Shown here: positions 50,419 to 58,882 of the stretch, one piece after another
Position numbering within the stretch: the stretch's first letter is position 1
How the letters are laid out: each line of letters starts with the position of its first letter
Source of the DNA: Spirillospora albida
Lineage (GTDB): Bacteria; Actinomycetota; Actinomycetes; Streptosporangiales; Streptosporangiaceae
Direction of reading: 5' to 3'
DNA length: 64,000 nucleotides
Assembly (NCBI RefSeq): GCF_000718255.1
Contig: NZ_JOFJ01000020.1
Coordinates: forward strand, 30,698-94,697
The notes under the pieces: model-generated
What the model was told of the DNA's origin: nothing
Database searches by the model: none
What the model saw: the letters and a program-made list of their open reading frames with translations, nothing else
Made by a program: the position numbers and the translations under genes

Positions 50419-51006
50419 TTACTCCGCCTCAGGGTCATCGGCGAGGATCCCGTAGAGGCGGCGGCGGGCGTCGTTGACGACGTCCAGGGCACGGGCCTTC
50501 TGCGCCTCGCTGCCGACGGCCATGACCTGGTGCAGGGCGCCCATCAGCTGCCCGATGGCCTCGCGTCCGCGCAGGACGTTCTCACCGGCGGCCTCGGCGA
50601 CCTCGTCCCAGGGGGCGATGGTCTGCTTCGCGGCCTCCTCCCCTCCGGTCGCGGTGAGGGAGAACAGCCGCTTGCCGCCCTCCTCCCTGCTGCTGACCAG
50701 GCCCTCGTCCTCCAGCAGCTGGAGGGTCGGGTAGACCGAACCCGGGCTCGGCCGCCAGACGCCGCCGGTGCGGCCGTCCAGCTCCTGGATCATCTCGTAG
50801 CCGTGCATGGGCCGCTCGGCGAGCAGGGCCAGCAGGGCGGCGCGGACGTTTCCGCGCCGGGTGCGCCGGCCGCGTCCACCGCCCCTGCCTCGCGGGCCGC
50901 CGGGACCGGGTCCGAAACCGGGCCCCCAGGGGCCGAACCCTTCGCCGCGGCGCGCGCGCTGCCCGGAGTTCCGGGGGCCGCCGCGCCGTGATTCGTGGTG
51001 ATACAT
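50419..51006 (-). CDS. PadR family transcriptional regulator
   Basis: A 195-aa winged-helix regulator: RRGNVRAALLALLAERPMHG, VWRPSPGSVYPTLQLLEDEG is the recognition-helix region, then a C-terminal dimerisation helix. The N-terminal 48 residues are Gly/Arg/Pro-rich and disordered, unusual for PadR. ATG 51006 has AAGGAG 7 nt upstream. The palindrome CGATATATCG lies 38 bp upstream, a probable autoregulatory site. The target is not clear. Confidence 0.85.
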   Translation of the reverse strand: MYHHESRRGGPRNSGQRARRGEGFGPWGPGFGPGPGGPRGRGGGRGRRTRRGNVRAALLALLAERPMHGYEMIQELDGRTGGVWRPSPGSVYPTLQLLEDEGLVSSREEGGKRLFSLTATGGEEAAKQTIAPWDEVAEAAGENVLRGREAIGQLMGALHQVMAVGSEAQKARALDVVNDARRRLYGILADDPEAE

Positions 51007-51043
51007 CGATGACTCCTTCAGTCGATTGCTTGCGATGCATTAA

Positions 51044-51053
51044 CGATATATCG
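51044..51053. promoter_or_regulatory. CGATATATCG palindrome upstream of PadR
   Basis: A perfect 10-bp palindrome 38-47 bp upstream of the PadR start, in an A/T-rich gap. It also contains TATATC, which could serve as the -10 for PadR on the minus strand. Confidence 0.55.
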
Positions 51054-51088
51054 GAATCTGTCGTGATGCAAACCGTGCACACAGCGAA

Positions 51089-51122
51089 CGACCCCGCCAC
51101 CGGCGGTCCGGTGACGGGGTCG
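51089..51122 (-). terminator. Terminator of the Ser/Thr kinase gene
   Basis: CGACCCCG-C-CACCGG (51089-51103) pairs with CCGGTG-A-CGGGGTCG (51108-51122), 14 bp with one mismatch and a 4-nt loop, 17 nt after the kinase stop on the minus strand. Confidence 0.75.
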
Positions 51123-51139
51123 TGTCGCGTGCGGGAAGG

Positions 51140-53104
51140 CTAGGGGCCGGTGACCTTCAGCGTGCCGAGGACGCTCTTGGTCACGTCGCGGCCGTCGGAC
51201 TCCTTGATCCGGATCCACAGGCCGAACTTGCCGGACCTGTCCTTCAGGCCGACCTCGGTGACGAACGGCGTCCCCGCCTTGCAGCCGGTGAACCGCGTGA
51301 TCGTCCCGCTGAGCGCCTTGTCGGGCGTCGTGTAGTTCTCCACCGCGCCCTTCGTGCACTGCGCGTGGGTCGCCGCGCCGGGCGGCGGCAGCTTCCCGTC
51401 GGCGACGTCCGTGGTCACGCCGATGAAGACGCCGGGGCTCTTGCCGTCGCCCTTGAAGCCCGCGATGTCCGGCGTGGCGCGCAGCACCGGCCGCGCCTGC
51501 GGGTCGGCGAGCGCGACGGTCGACGGCTGCCAGGTGGCCTCCTGCTGCTTCGGCCACACCTTCGGCACCGCGACCTTGATCTTGCCGGACGCGTCGGTGA
51601 TCGCGACGAAGTCCTTCGGGACGCCGCCCTTGCCGTCCTCGCCGTCCTTCCCGCCGTCGTCGCCGGAGAACAGCGTGCCGAGCGCGAGACCGCCCGCCAG
51701 CGCGACCGCCAGCACGATCGCCGTGATGATCAGCGGGGTCACGAACCTCTTCGGCGTCCCGCCGGACCGCCCGCCGCCCTGCTGCCCGGGGCCGGGCGGC
51801 GGCTGGAAGCCGGTGGGCGGCGGCGCGCCGAACGGCTGCCCCGAGCCGCCCTGCTGCCCGGGAGGACCGGGGTGGCCGGGTTGTCCCGGGCCGCCCGGCC
51901 CCTGCGGGGGCCCGGGGGGCGGCTGGGCCGGGAACACGGCCGTCTTGCCCTGATCGCCCGGCGGGGGCGCGGGGCGGCCCTGGTCGGGACTCGTCGGCGA
52001 CTCCAGCGGACCGCCGGCCGGCCGGTCGACGACCGTCGCGTCGCCGGGCCCCTGAGCGGCCGGCGGGACGCGCATCTCGGACGTCCGGTCGTCGTCCCCC
52101 GGCTCCTCGAACCGCGTCTGCGCCGCGGGCGGCTGCTCCGTGCCGGACGGCGAGGTGTGCCCCGGGCCGCTCGGCGGCTGCTGGGCACCGCCGGGCGGCG
52201 ACTGGGCACCGCCGGGCGTGCCGTCGGGATGGAAGTCCTGGACGGTCTCGTCCGACGAGATCGGCGGCGGTCCGGCGGGCGTCGCGGGCGGTGCGGGGGT
52301 CGCGGGGGTCGCCGTCGGACGCAGCGTCGACAGCGCCTCGGCGAACGCCTCCGCGGTCGGCCAGCGCTTCTCCCGCTCGACCTCCAGGGCGCGCAGGATC
52401 ACCTGGTCGAGCGCGGGGGAGACGCCCTCGCGCAGCTCGCTCGGGGGGACCTTCACCGGCGCCGGGCCGGGCGCCCGCCCGGTCAGCATGTGGTAGATCA
52501 GCGCGCCGAGCCCGTACACGTCGGCGCGCACGTCCAGCCCGCCGCCGAAACGCGCCTGCTCGGGCGACATGTACCCGGGCGTCCCGACCGGCAGCGTGAA
52601 CGCCCCGGACGCGTGCGCGAGCGCCTTGGCGAGCCCGAGGTCGGCGATGAGCAGCTTCTCGCCGCCGTCCGGCGTCGACTGGAACAGCACGTTGGACGGC
52701 TTGAGGTCGCGGTGGATCACGCCCAGCGTGTTGATCACCTCGACGCCGTAGGCGATCTCCTCGGCGAGCGCAAGGGCTTCGTTGACCGCAAGTGGCCGTT
52801 CGCGCATGCGGTCCCCGAGGGTTCCGCGATCCGCGTAGGACATGACGAAGTAGGGCCGCCCGTCGGGAAGCTCCCCGATGTCGTGGACGCGGACCAGCCG
52901 CTCGGAGTCGGCGCGGCGCAGGATCCGCGCCTCCTCCAGGAACCGATTCCGCACGTCCAGGTCGTCGATGAGGCTGCCGGACAGGACCTTGATGGCGACC
53001 TGCGACTCGAGTGCGTCGTCGTGCCCGAGCCACACAGACGCGAACGCCCCGGAACCCAGGACGCGGTCGATTCGGTAACGGCCGACTGATGGTGGGAAGG
53101 ACAC
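51140..53104 (-). CDS. Membrane serine/threonine protein kinase (PknB-like)
   Basis: A 654-aa Hanks-type kinase. Kinase domain about 8-265: glycine loop GSGAFASVW, Lys39 (VAIKV), HRDLKPSN, metal site DLG and GTPGYMSPEQA. Next comes a Pro/Gly-rich linker of about 185 residues, a membrane helix (about 455-478) and an outer domain of about 170 residues with FVAITDASGKIKVAVP and FVTEVGLKDRSGKFG, which has no PASTA repeat and so a different ligand. The start GTG 53104 follows a CATGAT hexamer by 6 nt. It is divergent from an ECF sigma gene. Confidence 0.9.
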   Translation of the reverse strand: MSFPPSVGRYRIDRVLGSGAFASVWLGHDDALESQVAIKVLSGSLIDDLDVRNRFLEEARILRRADSERLVRVHDIGELPDGRPYFVMSYADRGTLGDRMRERPLAVNEALALAEEIAYGVEVINTLGVIHRDLKPSNVLFQSTPDGGEKLLIADLGLAKALAHASGAFTLPVGTPGYMSPEQARFGGGLDVRADVYGLGALIYHMLTGRAPGPAPVKVPPSELREGVSPALDQVILRALEVEREKRWPTAEAFAEALSTLRPTATPATPAPPATPAGPPPISSDETVQDFHPDGTPGGAQSPPGGAQQPPSGPGHTSPSGTEQPPAAQTRFEEPGDDDRTSEMRVPPAAQGPGDATVVDRPAGGPLESPTSPDQGRPAPPPGDQGKTAVFPAQPPPGPPQGPGGPGQPGHPGPPGQQGGSGQPFGAPPPTGFQPPPGPGQQGGGRSGGTPKRFVTPLIITAIVLAVALAGGLALGTLFSGDDGGKDGEDGKGGVPKDFVAITDASGKIKVAVPKVWPKQQEATWQPSTVALADPQARPVLRATPDIAGFKGDGKSPGVFIGVTTDVADGKLPPPGAATHAQCTKGAVENYTTPDKALSGTITRFTGCKAGTPFVTEVGLKDRSGKFGLWIRIKESDGRDVTKSVLGTLKVTGP

Positions 53105-53161
53105 TCCCGTATCATGCCGAACAAACGGGGTGAGTGCGTGATCGAGACTTGAGGCGCGGCG

Positions 53162-53713
53162 ATGGCATTCGATGAGAGGACCGAGGAGCTGGCGGGCAAG
53201 GCCGCCCAGGGCGACCAGGGCGCCCTGAACGAGCTCCTCCGCAAGATCGAGCCGGACGTGCTGCGGCACAGCTCCCGGTTCCTGCCCTGCCGGCAGGACG
53301 CCGAGGAGGCATGCCAGGACGCGCTGCTGCAGGTCGCCCGCAACATCCACCGGTTCGAGGGCAGGTCCCGGTTCAGCACGTGGCTGCACGTCGTCGTGGC
53401 GAACTCGGCCCGCTCCACCTACCGGTCGCTGAAGCGCCGCTCGGTCGAGCAGGCCGGCGAGCTGCCCCAGCAGCGTCCCGACCCGCGCCGCACCAGTGTC
53501 ATCGCGGGCTCCCGGGTCGACATCCTGGACGCCATGGAAGACCTCGAGGCCCGCAAGCCCGACCTCATCCAGGCCCTCGTCCTGCGGGACGTCTCCCAGC
53601 TGGAGTACGCGGAGATCGCCGAGCAGCTCAAGCTGCCGCTCGGCACGGTGAAGTCCCGCATCCACGAGGCCCGCAAGCAGGTCAGGCAGACGCTCGGCGA
53701 GTCCTACACCTGA
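53162..53713 (+). CDS. ECF RNA polymerase sigma factor
   Basis: A 183-aa sigma factor: region 2 in LPCRQDAEEACQDALLQVARN and RSRFSTWLHVVVANSARS, and region 4 in LEYAEIAEQLKLPLGTVKSR. There is no C-terminal extension. ATG 53162 has TTGAGG about 8 nt upstream. It is divergent from the membrane kinase gene with 57 bp between; kinase-dependent control, as in some ECF groups, is possible but not shown. No anti-sigma gene is adjacent. Confidence 0.88.
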   Translation: MAFDERTEELAGKAAQGDQGALNELLRKIEPDVLRHSSRFLPCRQDAEEACQDALLQVARNIHRFEGRSRFSTWLHVVVANSARSTYRSLKRRSVEQAGELPQQRPDPRRTSVIAGSRVDILDAMEDLEARKPDLIQALVLRDVSQLEYAEIAEQLKLPLGTVKSRIHEARKQVRQTLGESYT

Positions 53714-53813
53714 CGCCGCCGCGTGCATGGCGCGGCTAAAACATCGGTCATCCGACGGCAACCTTGCGCCCAGTCACTGGATGCGGCGGGACCGGCGCGG
53801 CGACGATTTCCGC

Positions 53814-54839
53814 ATGTCACCAGCCCTTTGCACGTCCGACCGGCCAATCTTCGTCCTCGGCTGCCCGCGCTCGGGGACAACGCTGCTCCAGCTCATGCTG
53901 CACTCGCACCCGCGGATCGCGATCCCGGCCGAGACCCGGTTCCTGCTGAACGTCTACCGGGCGCGGATCAACTTCGGCGACCTCGGCGACCCGGAGAACC
54001 GCCGGATGCTGGCGCGCTGGATCACCGACCGCAAGGAGACCAAGTTCGGTGACCTCGGGCTGGACGCCGACCAGGTGGTCGAGGAGATCGTCGCCGGCCC
54101 GCCGACCGTCGGCTCGGCGATCGGCATCGTGTTCCGCTCGTACGCCCGTTCGCACGGCAAGCCGCGCTGGGGCGACAAGCGGCCGAGCTACTTCAAGCAC
54201 ATCCCGACGCTCCAGCGGATGTTCCCGAACGCCCAGTTCATCCACCTCATCCGGGACGGCCGGGACTGCGTGGCCTCCCTGCAGGAGATGCCCTGGTACC
54301 ACCTGGACGTGCACCACGCGATCTCCGCGTGGCGGGAGGCGATCGACACCGGCCGCAAGATGGCGGACCGGCTGGGGCCCGACACCTTCTACGAGCTGCA
54401 GTACGAGCGCCTCGTCGCGGACCCCGCCGACGAGCTGACCCGTCTCTGCGCGTTCCTCGGCGAGGAGTTCCACCCGTCGATGGCGGATCCGCGGGACGTC
54501 GCGAAGGAGACCGTCCCGTCCCGGAAGAAGTGGCACGACCGCACCCACAGCGCCGTCACGCCGACCCGCGTCGGATCCTGGGCGCAGCGCCTCGAACCGT
54601 GGCAGATCGCCCTCGCCGAGACGGCGTTCGGGGACCGGCTCACCGACTACGGGTACGAGCCGAGCGGGCTGCCCAAGCCGTCCGCCGCGCAGCTCGCCCG
54701 CCTCGCCCGGACCAGCACCCACCGCCGGATGGCGCAGCGCAAGGCCGACCTCCGCGACCTGTGGCGGCGGCGCAACGAACCTGGACCGGTCGAATGCCGC
54801 CTGGAGCCCGTTCAGGCCGCCGAGCCGGTCGAGGGCTGA
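53814..54839 (+). CDS. PAPS-dependent sulfotransferase
   Basis: A 341-aa sulfotransferase. The 5'-phosphosulfate loop is GCPRSGTTLLQ (residues 16-26) and the 3'-phosphate motif is LIRDGRDCVASL (about 143-154), so it transfers sulfate from PAPS to a hydroxyl group. I start at ATG 53814 because it gives the normal N terminus (PIFVLGCPRSG near the start); the frame extends to 53727. It converges on otsA. In mycobacteria related enzymes make sulfated trehalose glycolipids, so the adjacent otsA gene is suggestive only. Confidence 0.87.
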   Translation: MSPALCTSDRPIFVLGCPRSGTTLLQLMLHSHPRIAIPAETRFLLNVYRARINFGDLGDPENRRMLARWITDRKETKFGDLGLDADQVVEEIVAGPPTVGSAIGIVFRSYARSHGKPRWGDKRPSYFKHIPTLQRMFPNAQFIHLIRDGRDCVASLQEMPWYHLDVHHAISAWREAIDTGRKMADRLGPDTFYELQYERLVADPADELTRLCAFLGEEFHPSMADPRDVAKETVPSRKKWHDRTHSAVTPTRVGSWAQRLEPWQIALAETAFGDRLTDYGYEPSGLPKPSAAQLARLARTSTHRRMAQRKADLRDLWRRRNEPGPVECRLEPVQAAEPVEG

Positions 54840-54861
54840 CCGCCCGCCCGCCCCGGCCGGC

Positions 54862-56298
54862 TCAGCCGAGGGCGGCGAGCTGGTCGGCGAACCAGCGCTG
54901 GGGCGGAAGGGCCGTCGCGGCGGCGACCAGGCGGGCGCGGCGCTCCTCGCGCTCGCGGGACGGCATCAGCAGGGCCCGGTGCAGCGCCTCCGCGGTCTGC
55001 GACACGTCGTACGGGTTGACCACCAGGGCGTTGTCCGCCAGCTCGGCGGCGGCGCCCGCCTCCCGCGACAGGACCAGTGCGCAGCCCCGCCCGGAAAGGA
55101 TGGGACCCTCCTTCGCGACGAGGTTCATCCCGTCCCTGATCGGGTTCACGACGAGCACGTCGGCGAGCCCGTACGCGGCGAGCGACCGCGGATAGTCGTC
55201 CTTCACCTGGAGGATCAGCGGGTCCCAGTCCGGCGTGCCGAACTCGTCGGTGATCTGCTGCGCCGCCCGCCGTACCGCCGCCGTGTAGTCGCGGTACTCG
55301 GGCAGGTCGGTGCGCGACGGGTAGGCGAACGCCAGGTGGACGACGCGTCCGCGCCATTCCGGGTGATTGAGCAGCAGCTCCCGGTACGCGGCGAGCCCGC
55401 GCACGATGTTCTTGGACAGCTCCGTCCGGTCGATCCGGACGATGAGCTGCCGGTCGCCGACCTGCGCCCGCAGCGCCTCGGCCCGCTCGGCGACGTCCGG
55501 CCGGGCCGCCCGCTCGCGCAGCGCCGCCCCGTCCACCCCGAGGCCGTGGACGCCGATGCGCGTCACCCGCCCGGAGGACGCGACGGTGCGGGCCGCGCGG
55601 TCGACCCGCGCGTCCGGCAGCAGCCGCTCGCAGCAGTCGAGGAACGCGGACGCCCACCGCTCCGTAAGGAACCCGGCGTGGTCGGCGCCGAGGATGCCGC
55701 GCAGGACCTGCTCGCCGATGTCGTCCGGCAGCAGCCGGTAGTACTCGGGCGGCGCCCACGGGGTGTGCGAGAAGTGCGCGATCTTCAGATCGGGGCGCCG
55801 GTCGCGGAGCATCCGGGGGGCCAGCGACAGGTGGTAGTCCTGGATCGCGGCCTTCGCGCCGGGTGCCGCGTCGAGGGCGAGCGCGTCGGCGAACGCGGCG
55901 TTGTACGCCTCGTACGACTGCCAGTCGCGGCGCGCCCGCGCGTCGAAGTGCGGGCTGCGCGGGGTGTCGTAGAGCAGGTGGTGGACGAACCACAGCGTCG
56001 AGTTCGCGACCGCGTTGTAGGCGCGGTGGAAGGTCGCCTCCGGGATGTCCAGCATCCGGACGGACGCGCCGCCGGTGTCGTGTCCGGCCCGTTCGAGCCT
56101 GTTGTCCGGGGCCTGCCCGGCGGCCGTGCGGTCGGCGTCGCCGAGCGCCGCGCAGACCCACAGCACGTCGGTCTCGGCGGCGACGCCGGCGAGGCCGGAC
56201 ACCAGCCCGCCGCCCCCGCGCCGCATGCTGAGCGCGCCGTCATCGGACAGGGAGAACGACACCGGGCCGCGGTTCGAGGCCACCAGCACTTGGCTCAT
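54862..56298 (-). CDS. otsA: Trehalose-6-phosphate synthase
   Basis: A 478-aa GT20 enzyme (GT-B fold) that joins UDP- or GDP-glucose and glucose 6-phosphate. VLVASNRGPVSF begins the protein; RRGGGGLVSGL binds the phosphate, and RDRRPDLKIAHFSHTPW, GFLTERW, ADVLVVNPIRDGMNLVAKE and VLSREAGAAAEL are conserved blocks. The usual HDYHL reads QDYHLSL here. ATG 56298 is 9 nt from a perfect 14-bp palindrome. otsB lies 6.8 kb away, unlike its common adjacent position. Confidence 0.92.
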   Translation of the reverse strand: MSQVLVASNRGPVSFSLSDDGALSMRRGGGGLVSGLAGVAAETDVLWVCAALGDADRTAAGQAPDNRLERAGHDTGGASVRMLDIPEATFHRAYNAVANSTLWFVHHLLYDTPRSPHFDARARRDWQSYEAYNAAFADALALDAAPGAKAAIQDYHLSLAPRMLRDRRPDLKIAHFSHTPWAPPEYYRLLPDDIGEQVLRGILGADHAGFLTERWASAFLDCCERLLPDARVDRAARTVASSGRVTRIGVHGLGVDGAALRERAARPDVAERAEALRAQVGDRQLIVRIDRTELSKNIVRGLAAYRELLLNHPEWRGRVVHLAFAYPSRTDLPEYRDYTAAVRRAAQQITDEFGTPDWDPLILQVKDDYPRSLAAYGLADVLVVNPIRDGMNLVAKEGPILSGRGCALVLSREAGAAAELADNALVVNPYDVSQTAEALHRALLMPSREREERRARLVAAATALPPQRWFADQLAALG

Positions 56299-56307
56299 AA
56301 CCGAAGG

Positions 56308-56321
56308 GTCTCAGCTGAGAC
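56308..56321. promoter_or_regulatory. Palindrome GTCTCAGCTGAGAC upstream of otsA
   Basis: A perfect 14-bp palindrome 10-23 bp upstream of the otsA start. At this place it could act as a repressor site blocking transcription or as a structure in the mRNA leader. No known regulator matches it. Confidence 0.6.
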
Positions 56322-56422
56322 GGCGAAGGTTCAAAGTGACCCGTGAAATTTACCGAGGCGCAAGAGGCAATACGTGACGAAGGCCGGGATTAGGGGATTT
56401 CTTTGCGGGTAGCCGACCCGGG

Positions 56423-57364
56423 GTGAGCGCGTCCGAGACCAGAAAGACGGTTTTGGTCGCCGGGGCGGCGAACCTCCTCCTGGCGGTCACCAAACTCATC
56501 GCCGGGGTCCTCGCCGGGTCGAGCGCCATGCTCGCGGAGGGCGCGCACTCGATCGCCGACACCCTCAACGAGGCGTTCCTGCTCACGTCGCTGCGGCGCA
56601 GCGCCCGTCCGCCCACCCCGCGCCACCCGTTCGGGTTCGGCAACGAGCGCTACTTCTGGTCGCTGCTCGCCGCCTTCGGCATCTTCGTGGCCGGCGGCGG
56701 CTACTCGATCTTCGTGGGCGTCCTGGCGATCACCGGGCGCGGCGGCACCGGCACCGGCGAGCACGCCTGGCTCGCCTTCGGCGTCCTCGGGGTCGCCGCG
56801 GTGCTGGAGGGCGGCTCCCTGCTGCGGGCGGTCACCCAGGCGCGGCGGGAGACCCGCGAGAACGGCCGCCCGCTGGTCGACCACGTCCGTACCACGCCGG
56901 ACGTGACGTTCAAGGCCGCCCTCTTCGAGGACTCCGCCGCCATGGTCGGGCTCGCGTTCGCCTTCGCGGGCCTGATCCTCCGCGAGATCACCGGCTCCGA
57001 CCTGTGGGACGGCCTGGCCTCCATCCTGATCGGCCTGCTGCTCGTCGTCGTCGCGGTCGTGCTCGGCATCGACAGCCGGCGGCTCCTCATCGGCCAGGCC
57101 GCCGAGCCCTCCGTGCAGCGCGAGATCCGCGCCGAGATCGCCGGCGCGCGGGGCGTCACCGGCATCGACGAACTGCTCACCATGCATTTCGGTCCGGACG
57201 ATCTGCTCGTCGCCGCCAAGGTCCACTTCTCCGACGCGATCAGCGCCGACGAGGCCGAGGACGTCGCCGAGGGCATCGACCGCCGCCTTCGCGAGCGCCT
57301 CCCGATCGTCCGGCACGTCTTCCTCGACCCGACCCAGCGCGTGATCAATGACGGCCTCGGGTAA
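56423..57364 (+). CDS. Cation diffusion facilitator family transporter
   Basis: A 313-aa CDF protein that exports Zn2+, Mn2+ or similar ions by proton exchange. Six helices; metal-site signatures EGAHSIADTLNE (helix II, about residues 40-51) and FEDSAAMVGLAF (helix V, about 172-183), with a C-terminal cytoplasmic domain containing TMHFGPDDLLVAAKVHF. The pair AHS...D with the ED variant favours a particular metal, but I cannot assign it. GTG 56423 lies 7 nt after a TAGCCG hexamer. It is divergent from otsA. Confidence 0.88.
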   Translation: MSASETRKTVLVAGAANLLLAVTKLIAGVLAGSSAMLAEGAHSIADTLNEAFLLTSLRRSARPPTPRHPFGFGNERYFWSLLAAFGIFVAGGGYSIFVGVLAITGRGGTGTGEHAWLAFGVLGVAAVLEGGSLLRAVTQARRETRENGRPLVDHVRTTPDVTFKAALFEDSAAMVGLAFAFAGLILREITGSDLWDGLASILIGLLLVVVAVVLGIDSRRLLIGQAAEPSVQREIRAEIAGARGVTGIDELLTMHFGPDDLLVAAKVHFSDAISADEAEDVAEGIDRRLRERLPIVRHVFLDPTQRVINDGLG

Positions 57365-57410
57365 CGTCTCACGTGCTGGACGCACCTGCCTGGCATCCGG
57401 TCAGATCGGG

Positions 57411-57416
57411 TAAAGT
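57411..57416 (+). promoter_or_regulatory. -10 element upstream of the SAM riboswitch
   Basis: TAAAGT, about 48 nt before the aptamer, is the likely -10 of the riboswitch transcript. A clear -35 is not visible. Confidence 0.5.
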
Positions 57417-57463
57417 CATGCCAGATCTCCCTCAACGGGGATGGTCTCGACAACTGAATATCG

Positions 57464-57601
57464 CTCATCCAGAGGGGTGGAGGGACCGGCCCTGCGAAGC
57501 CCCGGCAACCACTCGGCTCATGTGCGCTCGCGATCCTGCGGGGCCGGCCGGGAGATGGTGCCAACTCCGGCCTGCGACCAAGGTGGCGCAGGGAAGATGG
57601 G
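57464..57601 (+). promoter_or_regulatory. SAM-I (S-box) riboswitch
   Basis: The aptamer has CTCATCCAGAGGGGTGGAGG, then GACCGGCCCTGCGAAGCCCC, GGCAACC, and GGTGCCAACTCC, the conserved core of SAM-I. P1 pairs CTCATC (57464-57469) with GATGGG (57596-57601). P2-P3 are supplied by GGGACCGGCCC and GGCAACC. It lies 18 nt before the ThrC-like start with no long expression-platform terminator, so control is probably at translation initiation (GGAGAAAGG sits just beyond P1). Binding of SAM would lower expression of the two genes below. Confidence 0.92.
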
Positions 57602-57619
57602 GAGAAAGGCCTCGCCCAC

Positions 57620-58864
57620 ATGGCACTCACGCCTGCCGTTGACCTCGGACCCGCTACCGCTCTCGTCTGCCGCGAATGCGGATCCTCCCGCGAACTCGGC
57701 CCGCACTACGCATGCGAAGCGTGTTTCGGTCCGCTCGAAATCGCCTACGACTTCGGCTCCGTCACCCGCGAGAGCATCGAGTCCGGCCCCCAGAACATCT
57801 GGCGTTACCGCGGGCTGCTGCCCGTCCCGGCGAACGTCGCCGACACCCCCAACATCGAGCCCGGCCTGACCCGCCTGGTGCGCGCCGACCAGCTCGCCGA
57901 GTCGCTCGGCCTGCAGCGGCTCTGGGTGAAGGACGACAGCGGCAACCCGACCCACTCGTTCAAGGACCGCGTCGTCGCCGTCGCGCTGGCCGCCGCCCGC
58001 GAGCTCGGCTTCAAGGTGCTGGCCTGCCCGTCCACCGGCAACCTCGCGAACGCGGTCGCCGCCGCCGCGGCCCGCGCCGGGATCCGCAGCGCGGTGTTCG
58101 TCCCGTCGAACCTCGAGGCGCAGAAGATCATCACGACGGCCGTGTACGGCGGCACGTTCGTGACCGTCGACGGCAACTACGACGACGTCAACCGGCTCGC
58201 GTCCGAGATCGCGGGCGAGCAGGAGGACTGGGCGTTCGTCAACGTGAACGTCCGGCCGTACTACGCGGAGGGCTCCAAGACCCTCGGCTACGAGATCGCC
58301 GAGCAGCTCGGCTGGCGGCTGCCGGACCAGATCGTGGTGCCGGTCGCGTCCGGCTCCCAGCTCACCAAGATCGACAAGGCGTTCCAGGAGTTCATCAAGC
58401 TGGGCCTCGTCGAGGACAGGCCGTACCGCGTGTTCGGCGCGCAGGCCGCCGGCTGCGGCCCCGTCGCCGCCGCGTTCAAGGCGGGCCACGACGTCGTCCG
58501 GCCGGTGAAGCCCGACACGATCGCGAAGTCGCTCGCGATCGGCAACCCCGCCGACGGCCCCTACGTCCTGGACGTGGCGCGCCGCACCGGCGGGTCCGTC
58601 GAGGACGTCACGGACGAGCAGGTCGTCGAGGGCATCCGCCTCCTCGCGCGCACCGAGGGCATCTTCGGCGAGACCGCCGGCGGCGTCACCGTCGCGACCC
58701 TCCGCAAGCTGGTCGAGACCGGGCAGCTCGACCCCGCCGCCGAAACCGTGATCATCAACTCCGGTGACGGCCTCAAGACCCTGGACGCCGTGTCCCCGGT
58801 GGTCGCGCCGTCCGCGAACATCGCCCCGTCCCTGGAGGCGTTCCGCGCCGCCGGCCTCGCCTGA
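57620..58864 (+). CDS. Threonine synthase-like PLP enzyme (possible homocysteine synthase)
   Basis: A 414-aa fold-type II PLP enzyme. An N-terminal zinc-ribbon-like CRECGSS...YACEACFG, PLP Lys115 in NPTHSFKDR, the phosphate loop PSTGNLANAV, and IINSGDGLKTLDAV match threonine synthase, which converts O-phosphohomoserine to threonine. But it sits under a SAM riboswitch and before a ThiS/MoaD-like sulfur carrier. That placing suggests use of O-phosphohomoserine and carrier sulfur to make homocysteine. ATG 57620 has GGAGAAAGG upstream. Sequence alone does not exclude ordinary ThrC. Confidence 0.85.
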   Translation: MALTPAVDLGPATALVCRECGSSRELGPHYACEACFGPLEIAYDFGSVTRESIESGPQNIWRYRGLLPVPANVADTPNIEPGLTRLVRADQLAESLGLQRLWVKDDSGNPTHSFKDRVVAVALAAARELGFKVLACPSTGNLANAVAAAAARAGIRSAVFVPSNLEAQKIITTAVYGGTFVTVDGNYDDVNRLASEIAGEQEDWAFVNVNVRPYYAEGSKTLGYEIAEQLGWRLPDQIVVPVASGSQLTKIDKAFQEFIKLGLVEDRPYRVFGAQAAGCGPVAAAFKAGHDVVRPVKPDTIAKSLAIGNPADGPYVLDVARRTGGSVEDVTDEQVVEGIRLLARTEGIFGETAGGVTVATLRKLVETGQLDPAAETVIINSGDGLKTLDAVSPVVAPSANIAPSLEAFRAAGLA

Positions 58865-58882
58865 GAACGAAGGAGACCAACA

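Noticed and set aside
57373..57642. Small open frames across the riboswitch
   Set aside because: They cover the conserved aptamer core and have no family features.
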